DNA of 64,000 nt from Eudorina sp. 2006-703-Eu-15 (taxonomy: Eukaryota; Chlorophyta; Chlorophyceae; Chlamydomonadales; Volvocaceae), in assembly GCA_003117195.1 (NCBI GenBank), contig BDSI01000119.1, forward strand, positions 321,188 through 385,187, given 5' to 3'. The notes under the pieces were generated by a model, which saw only the letters and a program-made list of their open reading frames with translations, had not been told where the DNA came from and made no database searches. The stretch's first letter is position 1; every line of letters begins with the position of its first letter. The position numbers and the translations under genes were made by a program. Shown in pieces: positions 12,907 through 26,500 of the stretch.

Positions 12907-14083
12907 GGGCGCGGGTTCCAGCCGGAACGATGTGTCTCTGTATGTCTGTGTGTGTTTGTGTATGTGCCGCGAGGGCATTGGGGGGATCTGGGAGATCAAA
13001 GTTGCAGCGGGTGCGAGTGGGAACGGGGACGGCATGGAGTGATTTCACTTGGGAGGGCAGGGTCCCTGGGGGCGAAGCAGGGACGCGGGAAGGCGGCTCA
13101 CAGTCTCGCAGAGGGACATCTGGGGCCAGGAAGGGGGATATGAGCGGTCGCGAAGAGAGGTTGGACTCCTGGTGGGGCTTCTACCGAGGAGGCGGGCTCT
13201 AGGATGAGGGGCGGGGCTGCTCGCGCCATCATCGTGTCGGGGCAGGGACCCTGAGATTGCTTGGGTGCGCGGCACGGGACGCAGCGGTCGCCCCCTGGAG
13301 GTCTTGTCCGTAAGCTACGAGGTCGTCGTGAAGAACCTTCCGTTGAACTGAAACGGCGCGACCTGCGAGGCGATGCAGTGGGTGCGGCGCCGGCTTGAGG
13401 TGATGGGTTGAGCACGGCCGTTTGTAATGAAAAGGCTAGGAGCGTGTTTGGGGGAAGGTCGCGGAGGGGTTCAGACCCTATGCCCTACTGCGCCTTCACT
13501 TGACGGGCAGCCGGAAGGGAAGCTGAGAGGGTCTTGCCTGACTTTGCAGCATTCCAATATGGTTGAGGTAGCTTCAGGTACGTACGGATTATTTGCATGA
13601 GCTGTACTAATGATACGCGTTCCGACGAATAAGTAACAGTAAGCACCGTACGGAAAAGCGGGCAGATTTTTACAAGTGCCGGTTGCTGAAAATGAAATAA
13701 CTTAACACTGCGCGTTTATCTCGCTCTCTGATCTGCCCAAGCGACGATCTTTGTGGATGCTTTCGCCAGCATACCTCATAACTAGTCAAGAGCGTGTTGC
13801 CCAAGTTTTCAGAAACATGTAAGATGTTTCCCCAACATTTGAACCTTTATTACCTCATACCATTGACCAGCAAGGCTTTCGTGCTGACCTTTATTGGAGG
13901 TTTCTTTTTTTGCAGACGGCGGGCGGCAAGATGGTAACTGATGGAATCATTGAATAGACTGTAGAGCAACTCGGCGTTCTTCTGTCATAGCGGGCCGAGG
14001 AAGCGCCAGGTGGCAGTCATCGTGTGCTTTACCTGGCTCTGACAGCGCACGACGTCGTCACCTTTCTATTGATCAGTTAAATA
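12907..14083. other. P5CS 3' region and intergenic spacer
   Basis: Probable 3' UTR of P5CS up to about 13450, then AT-richer spacer. No credible coding exon was seen. Confidence 0.5.
13423..13427 (+). terminator. Candidate poly(A) signal TGTAA for P5CS
   Basis: TGTAA is the usual chlamydomonadalean polyadenylation word. This copy is 517 bp downstream of the P5CS stop. Confidence 0.5.
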
Positions 14084-16864
14084 ATGGATCCAGCTCACCC
14101 TGCCTCCTCATGCGTGCCTGCTGCTGTGCCGACGTGCGGCCCAAGCAAGTGCATGCAAGAGTCGCTTTTGCGCGATTTGCTTTTGCCAATGCTCGAGGCC
14201 ATTGGGCTTGTTATTGTTCTTCTTGGGCTATTCTTCGCGTATGGTAAGTTATCTTCTGCGCCTAAAGGGTGCCCAGCCGACGTTCGAAAGTTGTCCGGTG
14301 GCTACTATTTGCACCATCGCTGGGATCACTCATCGCACCCTGCTTCTTACGACAGATCCTTGGGCGTGTATGCAGGGAGATCCATACTTTTTACTGACGG
14401 CAAGGGAATGACGTAACGTGGAGAAGTCGTCACCAGCGCGCGGGCGCAAGGGCCGCGTCGTTGACCGTTTGGATTGAACGAATATGATCACATGGGACAT
14501 GTGCAGTCAGACACTCGTGAGGATCAGGTGATCGGAGCGGCGCTGTTGAGCGCACGTGAAGGAGAAGGCCAACCGTCATGAACATCAGGAAAGTCCTCAA
14601 ACCTTACAGCAGTGGGCGTCGTCGATCCGGTTAAGATCCGTGAGGACCGAACAACACGTGCTGTCAGATGGCAGGCAAGCGAGCACTGTAGTCCGCGCGG
14701 GCTGTGCGTGGGGGATTTCTTACGCCCGCCCGCCCGTTGATGGCATGCGGGTGGCATTGAGAGGGCCGCCCGGTGAGTGAGGTGATCGGCTGCAGCGTCC
14801 TTCGTTCGTTTGGCCCTTGTCATGGCCAGGTGATCAGCCACCGGACTCGGCACTTGTACTGCGCAACGCCACTCCTCCACCAGCGCTTGTTATTGCCATA
14901 CCTGGGCAGGTGCCGGTGCCCTGGGCCAACACCTCTTCCCCTCCCTTTTCCCCCTGGCACCTTGCCGCTTACCTCCCGTATTATAAAGTTTAAGATTGCA
15001 GCGACCGTTGCGGTGACCTTGTGGGTTTTTTCATGATATCGTCGATACCGTTTGTTTTGTTGATCCACGACGGTGTGGCTGCCCCAGTCGTCGAAACCGA
15101 CACGTGGGTCCTCGAAGAAATCAACGAGCGGAGTGGAGTGTGTGCGCAGGTGTGAGCGGGTGCATATGCAAGGGGTAGGGGTAGGGATAGGGGGGCCTCC
15201 ACGCACTCGCCCACTCCTGCCGCCGCAGGCGCCAGCACGGGTGCAACACCCCCCCCCGCCTCGGCTTAAGGGTTAACTCGCTCGACCGACTGTGTTCCTC
15301 AGCTGCCGGTCAGCTGCCCTTGGGGTGTGCGAGAGCTCGTCGTTGTGTCGGGGGCTGTGTACGTGCGTGGGTGGGTTATGTGCGCTGTTGGATGCTGCTG
15401 TGCCTTGATCGGATTTGGTACTGCCGAGTGCGGATGTGCGCGAAAGCCTGCGAGAGGGGGCGGGCGGTAGGTGTCCGTTTGGGAGGGAGGGAGGGAGGGA
15501 GGGAGGGATGGAGGGTTGGGGGATGGAGGGGCGATGGAGACCAGTGGGGACCATGGGGTTCGGGGAGAAGGAGAGCCCTTTGCGTAAGGCTATGGGTGTC
15601 TGACGCATGGATGGCAGCAACAAGGGCAGGCGCCTGTGGTACGGGGCAGCGGCAGGGGGGTCCGTGCGTACGACGGACGCGGTGATCCCCGCGCGGCCCC
15701 GCAGTGAAGGGGCGCCGTACAGGTCGTCTCGCTGCTGAGCTGTTGTGCGATGTGGTGGCTGCCGTACCGACATGACTATGAGGGCTGTTTGGCTCGCGTT
15801 GTCAGACAGGGCGGGAGGATGAAGGGAGCTCATCGTTCTGTTCCGTATGCGTTCGACATACGCCGTCATGAGGAGCGAATGCACCAGATGCTCGGAAGTG
15901 ATGGCGAGGGCGCCCTGCCCTGCCAGGCGTTGCGCTCGCAGGTTCCGCTGAGGGCGGTGGTGTGGAGAGTTTGGGCCACTGGGCCATATGCGGATGCACA
16001 GTGCTGCTAACTATTTCTAAACTGCCACTATGTACCAGCAGCAACTACAGTCAGTCGTGCTGCCATCAGGCGGCCGAACGCCCGGGGCTTCCCTTTTCCG
16101 GGGGAAGCCGCGCGCGCTGCTGGCAGCCGTTGGCGGGCACTGGGGGCCACTGTCGGCAGCTGGTGCTCTGGCGGCGCAGTGAACATGGAATCGGAGCGGA
16201 GGGGCGCGGGTGGCTCTGCAACTGCCGTACTTGAGAAACTGGAGGGGGTTGAGGTACTGGACGCGCGCATGGAAGCGAGAAGCGGTGTCCCGGTGATCTG
16301 TGCTGTGCGTTCGTGTTACAAGTCTGACTAGGCCTGACGCCGGCAAAGCGCTGCGGGTCGAGCCCTGACGGAGACACCGCCGGAAAGCACTCGCCTCCCG
16401 TGATGGCGAAGGAGAGGGATGTTAGGGGCCGCGTTCCCCCTGCTCAGAGAATACGCGCGCTGAAGAGCGCGGCGGTAGCTCTAGGGGGACATACGGATGT
16501 TTTTGTGTGCGAGCGGCCGAGTGCGTGTGTTGTTGGCGCCGCGGGGTGGCGGCTGGGCATTTGTCACGGGCGTGCGGGTGGGTGGGAGCATGACCAAGGA
16601 TTGGACTTTGCGGGGATGTGCAAATTGCTTACGGAGGTAGGGGAGGGTGGGGAGATAAGTGAGGGGCGGGGAGGTCTAACTCTGCAGGAGGGGAGGGGAA
16701 TGGGGGTTATCAACCAAAGGCGGGGCCGCCCCACCTGCTGGCCAGGTTTTTTCCCCGTTCAGGCCGCGTGTCTCCAGCAGTTTATTGGACGCATGAATTT
16801 TGACGCCCAGGCAATGTCGATGTCCGGTGTTATTGAGGTCCCACTTAACCCGTGTACTCCATAG
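14084..16864 (+). CDS. Candidate multi-exon membrane protein, function unknown
   Basis: Not recognised. Exons 14084-14243, 14376-14412 and 15002-15149 join in frame with GT-AG introns. They give an ATG start, a cysteine-containing N-terminus, a hydrophobic helix (LEAIGLVIVLLGLFFAYG), a second hydrophobic stretch (GFFMISSIPFVLLIH) and an acidic segment ending EEINERSGVCAQ. A likely last exon, 16763-16864, follows a pyrimidine-rich acceptor and encodes FIGRMNFDAQAMSMSGVIEV before TAG. It joins in phase to an open stretch ending at 16253 (AVLEKLEGVE). The middle (15303 to about 15468, then about 16070) is a guess. A TGTAA word lies 0.7 kb downstream. The two ends could belong to separate genes. 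RNA-seq would settle the exon chain. Confidence 0.35.
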
Positions 16865-17560
16865 CCACCGGCCTTGTCGCGGCGGCTATGTGTCGCCGCC
16901 CGGCCTGTACCGTGTCTTGCACTGTGTGGGCGCAGCCGGGTTGAACTGAGTTGTTTTGATTTGGTTGTTTGTCCTTCGCCGTCCTTTGTTTGTGTTCGAT
17001 GTTGGACGTCCGACACGAGGGGCGACATTGGGGCGGCGGAGCGCCTGGGACGCCGCCGCCCCGTCTGTTCCAAGCGTCGGTCCCACAGCAACATCACATC
17101 GGGCTGTTGAGAGGTGTCATCGCTGCTATGAGGCCAGTATCGCCCTGCAGCGGCGGCTATGTTTGCTTGCTTGCTTGCTTTGGACTCAAGTGCTGTAGCT
17201 GGCGCATTGGGGAGGGAGATCTTGGTTCAGCATTGACCGAGTGCTCTCCTCGCCCTGCGCTGGCCACGGGCATTTGCACGCATGCGCTGCTAGGTGTGTA
17301 GAGTTGTCGGGGTCATTCATGGATATGGATAACAGCGCCGCGCCTGTGACCCGTATGTATTCTGGAAAATGACGTACGTATTGTGTGTATGTGTGTGTAT
17401 GTACGTGCGTTAGTCGTTCCGAGTCAGTCAGCTGAGTGCGGCCTGCGTACGGCATGTTCGCTGGGTGTGATCGTACTCAGGTGTTGCGACCAAGGACTGT
17501 GACCGGTGTCTAGTCGTACAAGACGTCGTATATTAATATACGGTACATAGCTCGTACTTT

Positions 17561-17565
17561 TGTAA
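17561..17565 (+). terminator. Candidate poly(A) signal TGTAA
   Basis: Plus-strand TGTAA, 697 bp after the TAG of the tentative gene ending at 16864. Confidence 0.35.
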
Positions 17566-17603
17566 AGTCGCGAGGCATCACGGTCTCTAACGCGGCTCTC
17601 GGG

Positions 17604-17912
17604 ATGATTGAATCTACCTTATTGCCACACAACCAACATCTCGCTGCCAAAACGGATCCAAAACCCTCTGCTGCGATGCGGTGTGTTGCGGTTCTGTGCT
17701 TGCGAGCTGCAGGGCCAACAAGACAGCAGCCGCAACGGCTGCCCGGTGGCAGCGGCGCAAAAGCTCAGCGAGCCTCAGGGTTGGTTTCACGTCCTTCCTG
17801 CAGTCCGTTCCGGCTGTGCGATGCCCGGTGTGGCGTGTGGCGGTGGTTCGTCAAAATCGCCATCAGGGGAAAAAGGCCGACGCTCCTCGGCATCGCGCCA
17901 GACCGGAGGTGA
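17604..17912 (+). CDS. Hypothetical ORF, 102 aa
   Basis: ATG-initiated ORF rich in Arg, Cys and Pro, with no recognised domain. An overlapping plus-strand frame stays open to about 18079. A TGTAA word at 18408 fits a plus-strand transcript in this interval. It may equally be non-coding. Confidence 0.2.
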   Translation: MIESTLLPHNQHLAAKTDPKPSAAMRCVAVLCLRAAGPTRQQPQRLPGGSGAKAQRASGLVSRPSCSPFRLCDARCGVWRWFVKIAIRGKRPTLLGIAPDRR

Positions 17913-18218
17913 ACCCAGGACGAAACGAACCAACGGAGATGTACAGTCGACCCAACAGCCAAATTCTCTCCTTCGAAAGAGATGACCAGGAACCAGCTCT
18001 CGCACGGAACCCAAACTTGCGAGCCATGGCGCCCTCACGGCCCCATACATACGGCGCCCGTGCATGCCCCCTCCCTTTGTAGAGATTTCACCTCACACGT
18101 GCATGCTCCGAAACCTTAAAATCCCTTCGACCGAGCCCAACAAACAGCTCACCCAGCACCACCAGGACGACGACGACGACGAAGACAGCGCCCCTCTCCA
18201 GCCACCCGCCAACCAACA

Positions 18219-18267
18219 CTGACGACAGCAACGACGACAGCAACGACGACAGCAACGACGACAGCAA
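18219..18267 (+). repeat. 12-bp minisatellite (CAACGACGACAG)
   Basis: About four tandem copies, preceded by a run of GAC triplets from 18168. Confidence 0.85.
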
Positions 18268-18407
18268 GGTCTCTTCTTCTCCGGCACACAAGTCACCTCC
18301 CCGCACCTCGCCCACTTACTGATACACACACACATACACAAACATACCCGTGGTGAGGAAGCCTCGGCTGTCGCCGTTGGCTGTCACCGATGACCCGCGG
18401 GGTCCGC

Positions 18408-18412
18408 TGTAA
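18408..18412 (+). terminator. Candidate poly(A) signal TGTAA
   Basis: Plus-strand TGTAA about 0.5 kb downstream of the 17604 ORF. Confidence 0.25.
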
Positions 18413-18773
18413 CATCCTTAATAATAAAAAACACCCGAAGCGCGCATGGGTACGGACATGCTCCCCTCCCACATGGGCCGCACACATCGCCCCAACGGTT
18501 CCATTGCGCTCCGAAGGCCCACTCTCTTGGCCGAGGAGAGAAAACAGGGCGGTGTACGCACCCTCCGGCTGTGGCCACCAGGTACCGTATCTCACAGACT
18601 CGGTGCCCCCCCTGCCGCCGGTTAGTGCCCACCACTGACAGGCGCTTCCGATAGACCCCACCTCCGTCACCTGCTACTCCTCAGCCAGCAGCACCCCTGC
18701 CGCCCGAGGCTCCCCGGCAGGTGGGGATTGCGCAGCCCCTCGTGTTCGAAGCCCCTAAGACTAACAGACTAAC

Positions 18774-19065
<292 letters not shown>

Positions 19066-19430
19066 GACATCGGTCACCGTCCTCCCCTCCCCACCTCCCC
19101 TCCGCTGCCCTCCCCTCCCCTCCCCTCCCCTCAACGCCGTTGCCCACCCCTCCCCTCCCCTCACCAGCGTTGCCCTCAACGCCCTCTCACCCCATCGCAG
19201 CCCCGGTGGCTGTTGACCCGGTGGCTCACACTGTTGGACGGCACTGACAGACCCGCCACTGCAGCACAGCGGGCTGCACCAACGCTGGCACGAAAAGGTA
19301 TCAGACAAGAAACCCTCGGGGAGGGCCAGGTGCCGCAAGAGGAGACCGCTCACATGGCTTTTATTTATTGTCAGTCTCGTTGCTACTGCTGCTATTGCTG
19401 CTACCGCTACTGCTGCTGCTGCTACTGCTG

Positions 19431-20492
19431 CTACTGCTGCTGCTGCCGCTGCTCCAGCTTGAAGCTGCGCAGGAGGGTCTCCAGGGAGACCGCATCCAGC
19501 GCCGCCCGCTCACCGTCGCTCAACGGCAGGTTGGCCACAGCGGCAAGCCCCCGAAGCTTGTACAGGATCCTGAAGGGGGTGCGGTGAAGGGGGTGCGGTG
19601 AAGGGAGTGCGGCGAAGGGGGTGCGGTGAGCCAAGTCAAGGGGGCAGCGACGGGGGTGGGGTGTGGCAGTCGGGTAGCGGGCCGTGGGGCTGGGAGGGCA
19701 GGGCGTGTAGGCGGGGTAAGGCCCCCCCTCAGCCCCTCTTCACCCTCATGGGGCGGGGCCGGGTCGGCAGCAGCCGGTCTCCTCCAATCACGGATCTCTG
19801 ACGATCCTCCTGACACTCACTGTTGTCGTAAATCGTCCCATGGGTCGTCGCGGCCGGTGAGTGCCCACCGGGAATTGCGAGTAGCATGGCACAACGACCC
19901 ATGGGTCGGCAGCCGAGCGTGACAGGCTGACAGCGGTGAAGTGAAGATAGAGAGTCAACTGCCGCCCCTCACTCCCGCGCCTTCAGAAATCCCGTACACG
20001 TATCCGATTCGCGTTCCCCTACCTGTCGGCATCCTTGGCAGCGACCCGCGGGTCGTCCACATAGTTCGAGTAATACTTGCGCTGCACGCCGTCCTCCGTG
20101 TGCCCCACCTGCGCCCGCCACTTGCTGCCGATACGAACAATGTACCTGCAGACGTCGTAGTAATGGTAACGTTGGGGTGGTTGGGGCATCCGTACGTGCG
20201 GTATCCGTCGTACAGGGACAGGTGTCACCACGCACGCAGCGTCACACCCTACTCCCGCGCATCCCTATCCCTCCTCGCCCAACACACACCATTCACTGGA
20301 CACACCAAAGCAACCAGAACCCACACAACGGACAGCCGCACTCTCGGCGACTCTGCTGTGTGTGCCTGCCTTCCACAATGACCCTCACAGCAAGCACGGC
20401 CACATGCTGAAATGGTGTTGTAACTACAGCTTGCCCTAGACCCTTGCTACCCTAGACCCTTGCATGTGACGCAGCATGTCGTACCGCCGAAG

Positions 20493-20527
<35 letters not shown>

Positions 20528-23500
20528 GCGCGCACACGCGCACGTTTATGAGTGGTGCGCACCTGAAGGGCCTCTCCGGGGGGGCCGCCGCCGCCGCCGC
20601 CGCCAGTCCCGAGCCGCCCACCACGGGCAGCCCCGGCCTCAGCCCCGTCGAACCCTGTCCAGCAGCCGCAGCCGCAGCAGCAGCCGCCTTTGCAGGCAGC
20701 TGCCCGTCCTCAGCAGCCGCCTGGCGCGCGGCGTGGGGCTGGACCCCGTTGCCCTCCCCCTGTCCCTGCTGCTGGCCCCCCGGCACCGAGCCCCCCAGCC
20801 CCGGCCCCGGCCCCAGGCCCGCATTGGAGGTGTACACGAAGGCTCCGTTGCCCCGCAAGGCGGCGGCGGCGCCCTGGTACGGCTGCCGCGACAGCGGCGA
20901 TGCGTGCGGCTGTCCCCCACCCGGGCCTGCGCCCGCGGGGTGCGGTCCGGAGCCCACACCCGGGGGCCCGGGGGCTGCAGCCTGGGCCACACCAGCAGCG
21001 CCCTCGACACCACCAGCCGCAGTCGCCCCCCGACCCCCGGTTTCTTCATCGCTGCCCGCCCGGCTCTGACCCCCGCTGCCGCCGCTGGCACTGCCGGCCA
21101 TGGAGGCCACCTTCCGCTTGCGCTGCGTCAGCGGGCCCGCTGCGGGTCGGCCGCCGCAGCCGCCCTCCGCCGCAGCCGTGTTGGGCCCCATGCGCCCGCG
21201 GGCGGCGGCAAGCAGTGTCGCCTCGTAGGCAGCGCGAACCGGATCCTCCCCTGGGCGGGGTGGCGCATCCCCTCGACCCAAGGGGCCTTGAGACCTCGGC
21301 GGGGGTTGCGGGTTCGAGTGCGGGTGCCGGGACCCCTTGACCGCCCGTCCGACTTGTTTTCCGTGGCCCTGCTGCCGCTGCTGTTGCCGCTGCTGCTGCC
21401 GCTGAAGTTGCTGCTGCTGCTGCTGCTGCTGTCCGTGCGCTGCGGGCAGATGCAGGGGGCACTGCCCCCCGGGGCCTCGAGCAACGGCACCGGCAACACT
21501 TGCTTCCAGCTGCACCAAGGTCCCACTAACCGGACCCGGTCCTGTCATGTACCTGGATCTAGATCCAGATCCAGATCGAGGTGCCAGGCGCTGCGGCGGC
21601 GGTTCGCGCAGCTGATGAGATGGCTCGCCCGCGCCGCCGCCGGCGGCGGGTCCCGCTGACCCCATGCGGGCCGCTGTCCCTCCGCCCCAGCTGTGCTGCC
21701 CCGCCGCGACGGGGCCGCCAGCCCCAGCCCCGTCCCCATCCCAGATGCTCCCGGCTGCCCCTTCCTGCGCCAGGTGCCTATCCAGGCCAGTGTCCGGCGG
21801 ATGGCTGGCGTGCTTCCCCTCTGGGCCCTCCTGCTGGTGCTGCTGGTGCTGCTGGTGCTGCTGGTGCTGCTGCTGGTGCTGCTGCTGGTGCTGCTGCAGC
21901 ATGAGGGGTAGGGGCAGCAGCGGCATGAAGGCGGCGGGCCCCAGCAGGGGCAGCGGCGGGACGTGGGGTCGGTCACCTGCGGCCTGCGAGGCCTCCCAGG
22001 GGAAGCTGGCGGGGGGGCCCAGGGGGAGGGGCGGCCCACAGCCGTCCCCTCCGCCGGACGGCCACGGGACCCCACCGGGCAGCGGCAGCGGCAGACCCGC
22101 ATCGCACCCCAAGGTGTGCACCAGGCCCGCAGGACCAGATCCGAATCCAGAACCCGCCAACGACGGCCATGGATTCGGCCCGTTGATGGCTCCGAAGCCG
22201 GATCCCGGTCCGCCGGGCGGCGGGTGCTGTGACGCCATGGCGGCCGCCGCCGCCGCCGCCGCAGCCGCCATCTGGAAGGCCAGCGGCGGCGCCACCGCCA
22301 AGGGCATGGGCAGCGGCATGGGTATGGCCATGGGCATGTGGAATGGGAAGGCGAAGGGGAAGGGGAAGGGCAGGTGGCTGCCCGGGTGCGCCGTCAGAGG
22401 GAGAGGGGGCGCCGGTAGCGAGGCGCTCGCGGCACCGGACGAGGCGGCGGTGGCGGCGACCCGGGTGGTGGCCCCGGCGGTGGCGGTGGCGGCGGCGGCG
22501 GCGGCCGCGGCGGCGGTCTCAGCGCTGTGGGCGGGCGGTGCGGCCTCTTGCTGCAGCGGGAGGGGCTCGGTGGTGCCGCAGCAGCAGGAGTCGTCCACTC
22601 CTGTGGGGTGGGGTGGGGGCCGGGGGGCCGGGGGCCGGGGCCCGGGGGCCGGGGGCCGGGGGCGAGTGGCACGTGGTTGGGATGTGTACGGAACCAGCAA
22701 ACGGATGTAGAGATGTCAGAAGCAAGTGGTGTGTGTGTGTATGTGTGACTCGGTGTGTGCGGCTGATCGGGGGATATAGCACTAGGGCTGAGCGACGGAG
22801 GGCCGGTGAGGGTGCATGAATGGGCCGAGTACCTCAAGAGCTGCCACCTTGGCCAAATGGCCGCAAGTGCTTTGCGCCGCGAGACAAGTCACCGGGGTCA
22901 GGTCAGTGTCGAGGGGACAGGGCCAAGATACCTTCCCGGGCAGCCGCGCCTCAGGGGTCGCCCCTCCGCCCCCTCACCCCTCACCCTTAGCTCGCCACCG
23001 CCGGGGTACATCGGTGGGACGATCGCGCCCAAGCAATGTCGTACCCTTGCCGTACACGTCCCCCAGCCCGTCCGCGTCTCGGCAGCCGCTCTCCATCTTG
23101 ACCTCAGCATCGTCGCCGTTGCCGCCGTCGGCGGCGCCGCCACCTGCGCAGGTGCTGCCGGCGGCGCCGCTGGCGTCACTCGCGCCCGGGGGGGCGTCGC
23201 CCCCTCCGTCCGGAGAGCTCCCAGCAGGGCCCGCGGGGTCGGGGTGCGCCCTCCCGGGGGGCCCCTTGGCAGCTCCGGCGGCGGCGGCGGCGGCGGCGGT
23301 GCTGGCGGCGCCGAGGGTCCCAGGGGCGCCACAGGGGGTGCCCCTTTCGCTGCCCTGATGGGACCCTCCCTCGAGTAGACCTGCTTCCGCCGCCGGGTCC
23401 TCCCCGGCGGAAGGCTCCAAGTGGTCCGCCCGTACGGCCGCGGCGGTCGCGCCGCCGCTGTCTCCACCGCCGCACCCGCAGAGGCTGAGCAGCAGCGGCC

Positions 23501-26500
23501 CGGCGTCGCCAGATGTCATCGCTGCCGTACCGACATCGATGGTCGTGCCGCCGGTACATCCCGCCACACCCATAGGGCCCCCATTGTCGCCGGCGGCCGA
23601 AGCTCCGAAACCGGGGCCAGCAGACAGGGTCGTCGCCACCAAGTGGTGTGCGGCGGCTGGGGCTGCAGTAGCAGCGGTGGCCGCGGCGGGGATGGCGGCG
23701 GCCGTTGCCGCGGCGATAATGGAGGCGGACATGGCAGCAGTGGCCGCCGCGGCGGTAACGGCGGCGGGCGCCTTGGTCGTGGCACAACCATATGTGGCGT
23801 AGCTGGAGTCGCCGCTGCGGCTGCCGCCGCTTCCGTCACCGCCGCCGCTGCCGTCACCGCCGCCGCTGAGGTCTTTTTCCTGTCCCGGGGACACACCGCT
23901 TTGGGGGGCAAGCCTTTGCTTGCCTCCGCCGCCACAATCAGTACCGCCTTTGGATGCACCCGCCAAATCGCCTCCTCCTCCTCCTCCCTTCCATCGGACC
24001 TCTGCAGGACCCCGGGGATGCTCGTCCTCCTCCATCGCCCGCAGCTCCTCACCTCGCCGTACCACCCCGCCCCTCCAACTGTCGCCGCAAGGGGGTGCGT
24101 CCGGGTTGCCGCCGCTGCTGTGCCGTCCAACCCCGGCTGGCAGCACGCACGGCTCCACCTCCCTGGAGCCCGACCGTGTGAATCTTCCTGGGGGTGGTGG
24201 CGGTGGTGGTGGTGATGGTGGTTGCGGCGGCGGGGCCGGTATCGCTGGGTCGGGAAGCTGCCCCGGTGCGGCCCCGCGGGGCCCGGTGGCAGACGCAGGC
24301 GGCGGCAGCTGTGGGCGGGGGCGCGCCCTCAAGGTCCCGGCTCCTCCTCCTCCCCCAGCTGCTGTTGCTGCTGCTGCTCCTCCTCCCCATCCTCCGCCAG
24401 CTGCTGCACTGGTGTCCCGGGACAGGTCCAGCAGCACCCAAGCGGCCATGAGGGCCGAGTCCTGGGCGGGGTGCAGCTGCAGAAGCAGATCCTGCGGCCG
24501 GGTGGTCAAAGGGCGGGGGTGACAGGGGGGGAGTATATACATATATAGGGGACAGGGGCAGGGGGACAGGTAGGGAGAGGGCACACCTCCAGGTATGGGT
24601 GTGGCACATGAGGATACCGTGGTAGGGTGATTCGGCCATATGAGGGTCGGATGAAAGGGAGGGGTGGCAGCTGGGGGTGAATGGCCGCCCTTCCCAGCCA
24701 CCCACCCACCCACCCACCCCCGCGCCCACCGACCTGCAGCGACAGGGCGTCCAGGCTCCGACGCTCCGGCGCCGTCAGGGGGAAGTTGAGCGGGAAGCCG
24801 GGGCCCCGCAGCTTGTACAGCAGCCTATACCCGAGGCAAGGACAGGAGCAAGGCCACAACGACAGGGGCGCCGGCGGCAGGGAAAGGGGGAAGGGGGAAG
24901 CGCAGCGCATCCGAGACGGTATGGGATTTTCGGCGTTCAGGTCAGGTCACTTGAGGTCGGGTCAGGTCGGGATAAATAAGGTGAGGTGACGCGACGGCTT
25001 GCAGGGGTTTTAGCCGGACAACACACGCCAAGAAAGACACGGCAAGGCGAGACGAGACGAGACGAGGTAGACACCACAGAGGTACGACACCACCCGCACC
25101 GCCACTCTCACTTGTCCGCGTCCCGGGCCGCTTGTACGGCACTCCTGACGTAGCTTGAGTAGTACTTGCGCTGCACGCCGCCCTCCATGTGGCCAACCTG
25201 AGCCCGCCACTTGTCGCCCACCTGCCCACCGGGGAGAGGAGGGAGGGAGTGAGGGTGAGGGAAGCGAGGACGCGTCGTAGGCGAAGAGAATGGGTTGGAG
25301 TTGATCCGGCAATGTGCTGTTGTGCTGTTATCTGGGTGCGTCAAGGACATTGTCAGATGGGCAGTTGGCAACAGAAGGTGATAGGGTACTCGACACAATC
25401 CCCACCGTCACATGTTCGTGTTTATACCCGTCGAGCCCACGACCGCAGCACGGAGGTACGTTCCCAGATGACCCCCTAGGCGCCCTCCAATACCCTAAAA
25501 GAAGAAAAGGTAACAAAGCGGGGGTTTCCAGGGCCCTAAGGCTGATAGCCCGGATCATCACTGGTTTCAAGCGCCTCTCGCAACCAGTGATGATCCGGGC
25601 TATCAGCCTTAGGAATGACCCAACCCCGCGCCAACCCTTCTCCCTCACTTCCCTTACCTGCACCCTCCCACCTGGCCCCCACGTCCCTCACCCGCGCCCT
25701 CCTACCCACCCACCTGCACGATGTACTTGTAGCCCCCCTCAGCCCCCGGGCCCCGGTGACCGCCGCCGCCCGCACCCCCGGCCCGGGAGGCGGACGAGGT
25801 GACGCCATGTCCACCACCACCACCACCACCGCCACCACCGCCACCACCACCAGCAGCAGCGGCCCGATATCCCCCGGGCGGCCCAGCTCCCGATCCCGAT
25901 CGCCGCTTCACAGTTGCCGCTCCTGTTCGTGAGGCGACCCGTGGGTCAGTGACAGCCGGCGGCGCCTCTTCCACGCCCCGGACCTCCCGCTCTGACCCCG
26001 CCAGTGGCCAGGGGTTGTGCTGGTGCTGGTCCGGGCGCTGGGTGTGGAGGGCTTGTCCTTGTTCTTGTTCTTGAGGATGCTGCTGCATCGGCCGGTGGCG
26101 CGGGTTGCTGCGGCGGTCTTGTATTCCAGGGTCAGGCTGGGCAGTGGTGGGCAGGTCAGGTCCGTGTCGTGGGGCTGATCTGGGCCCCGGCCGGTTCACG
26201 GCCCCGGCCGCCGCCGAGGCTGTCCTTCGCCCCTCAGAGCTCCGCGGCCCCTCCACGCCCGTGCCGCCACCCACGGCCGCCACAGCAGCCACAGCAGCAG
26301 CAGCCGCGGCAGCAGGAGCCGGCGACAGCAGCGCGTGCAGCAGCTCCGACGGAGGCAGGCCGAAAGGCAGGGGCTCGAGCACTGCACCGCTGGTACCGTT
26401 GTTGCCGCCGCTGATGCCGTGGTCCGCTCCGTACCATCCCAGCCAGCTTTGGGGCAGCGCGGCATGCAGGGGAAGGCCGTGGAGGCCGGCGGGGAAAGGG

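Noticed and set aside
14820..15206. 128-aa minus-strand ORF
   Set aside because: Overlaps the better supported plus-strand exon 15002-15149 and has no family match.
20460..24522. Plus-strand ORFs of 200-400 aa opposite the AP2 gene
   Set aside because: Antisense shadows of GC-rich low-complexity exons; the minus strand has seven phase-consistent exons and two AP2 domains.
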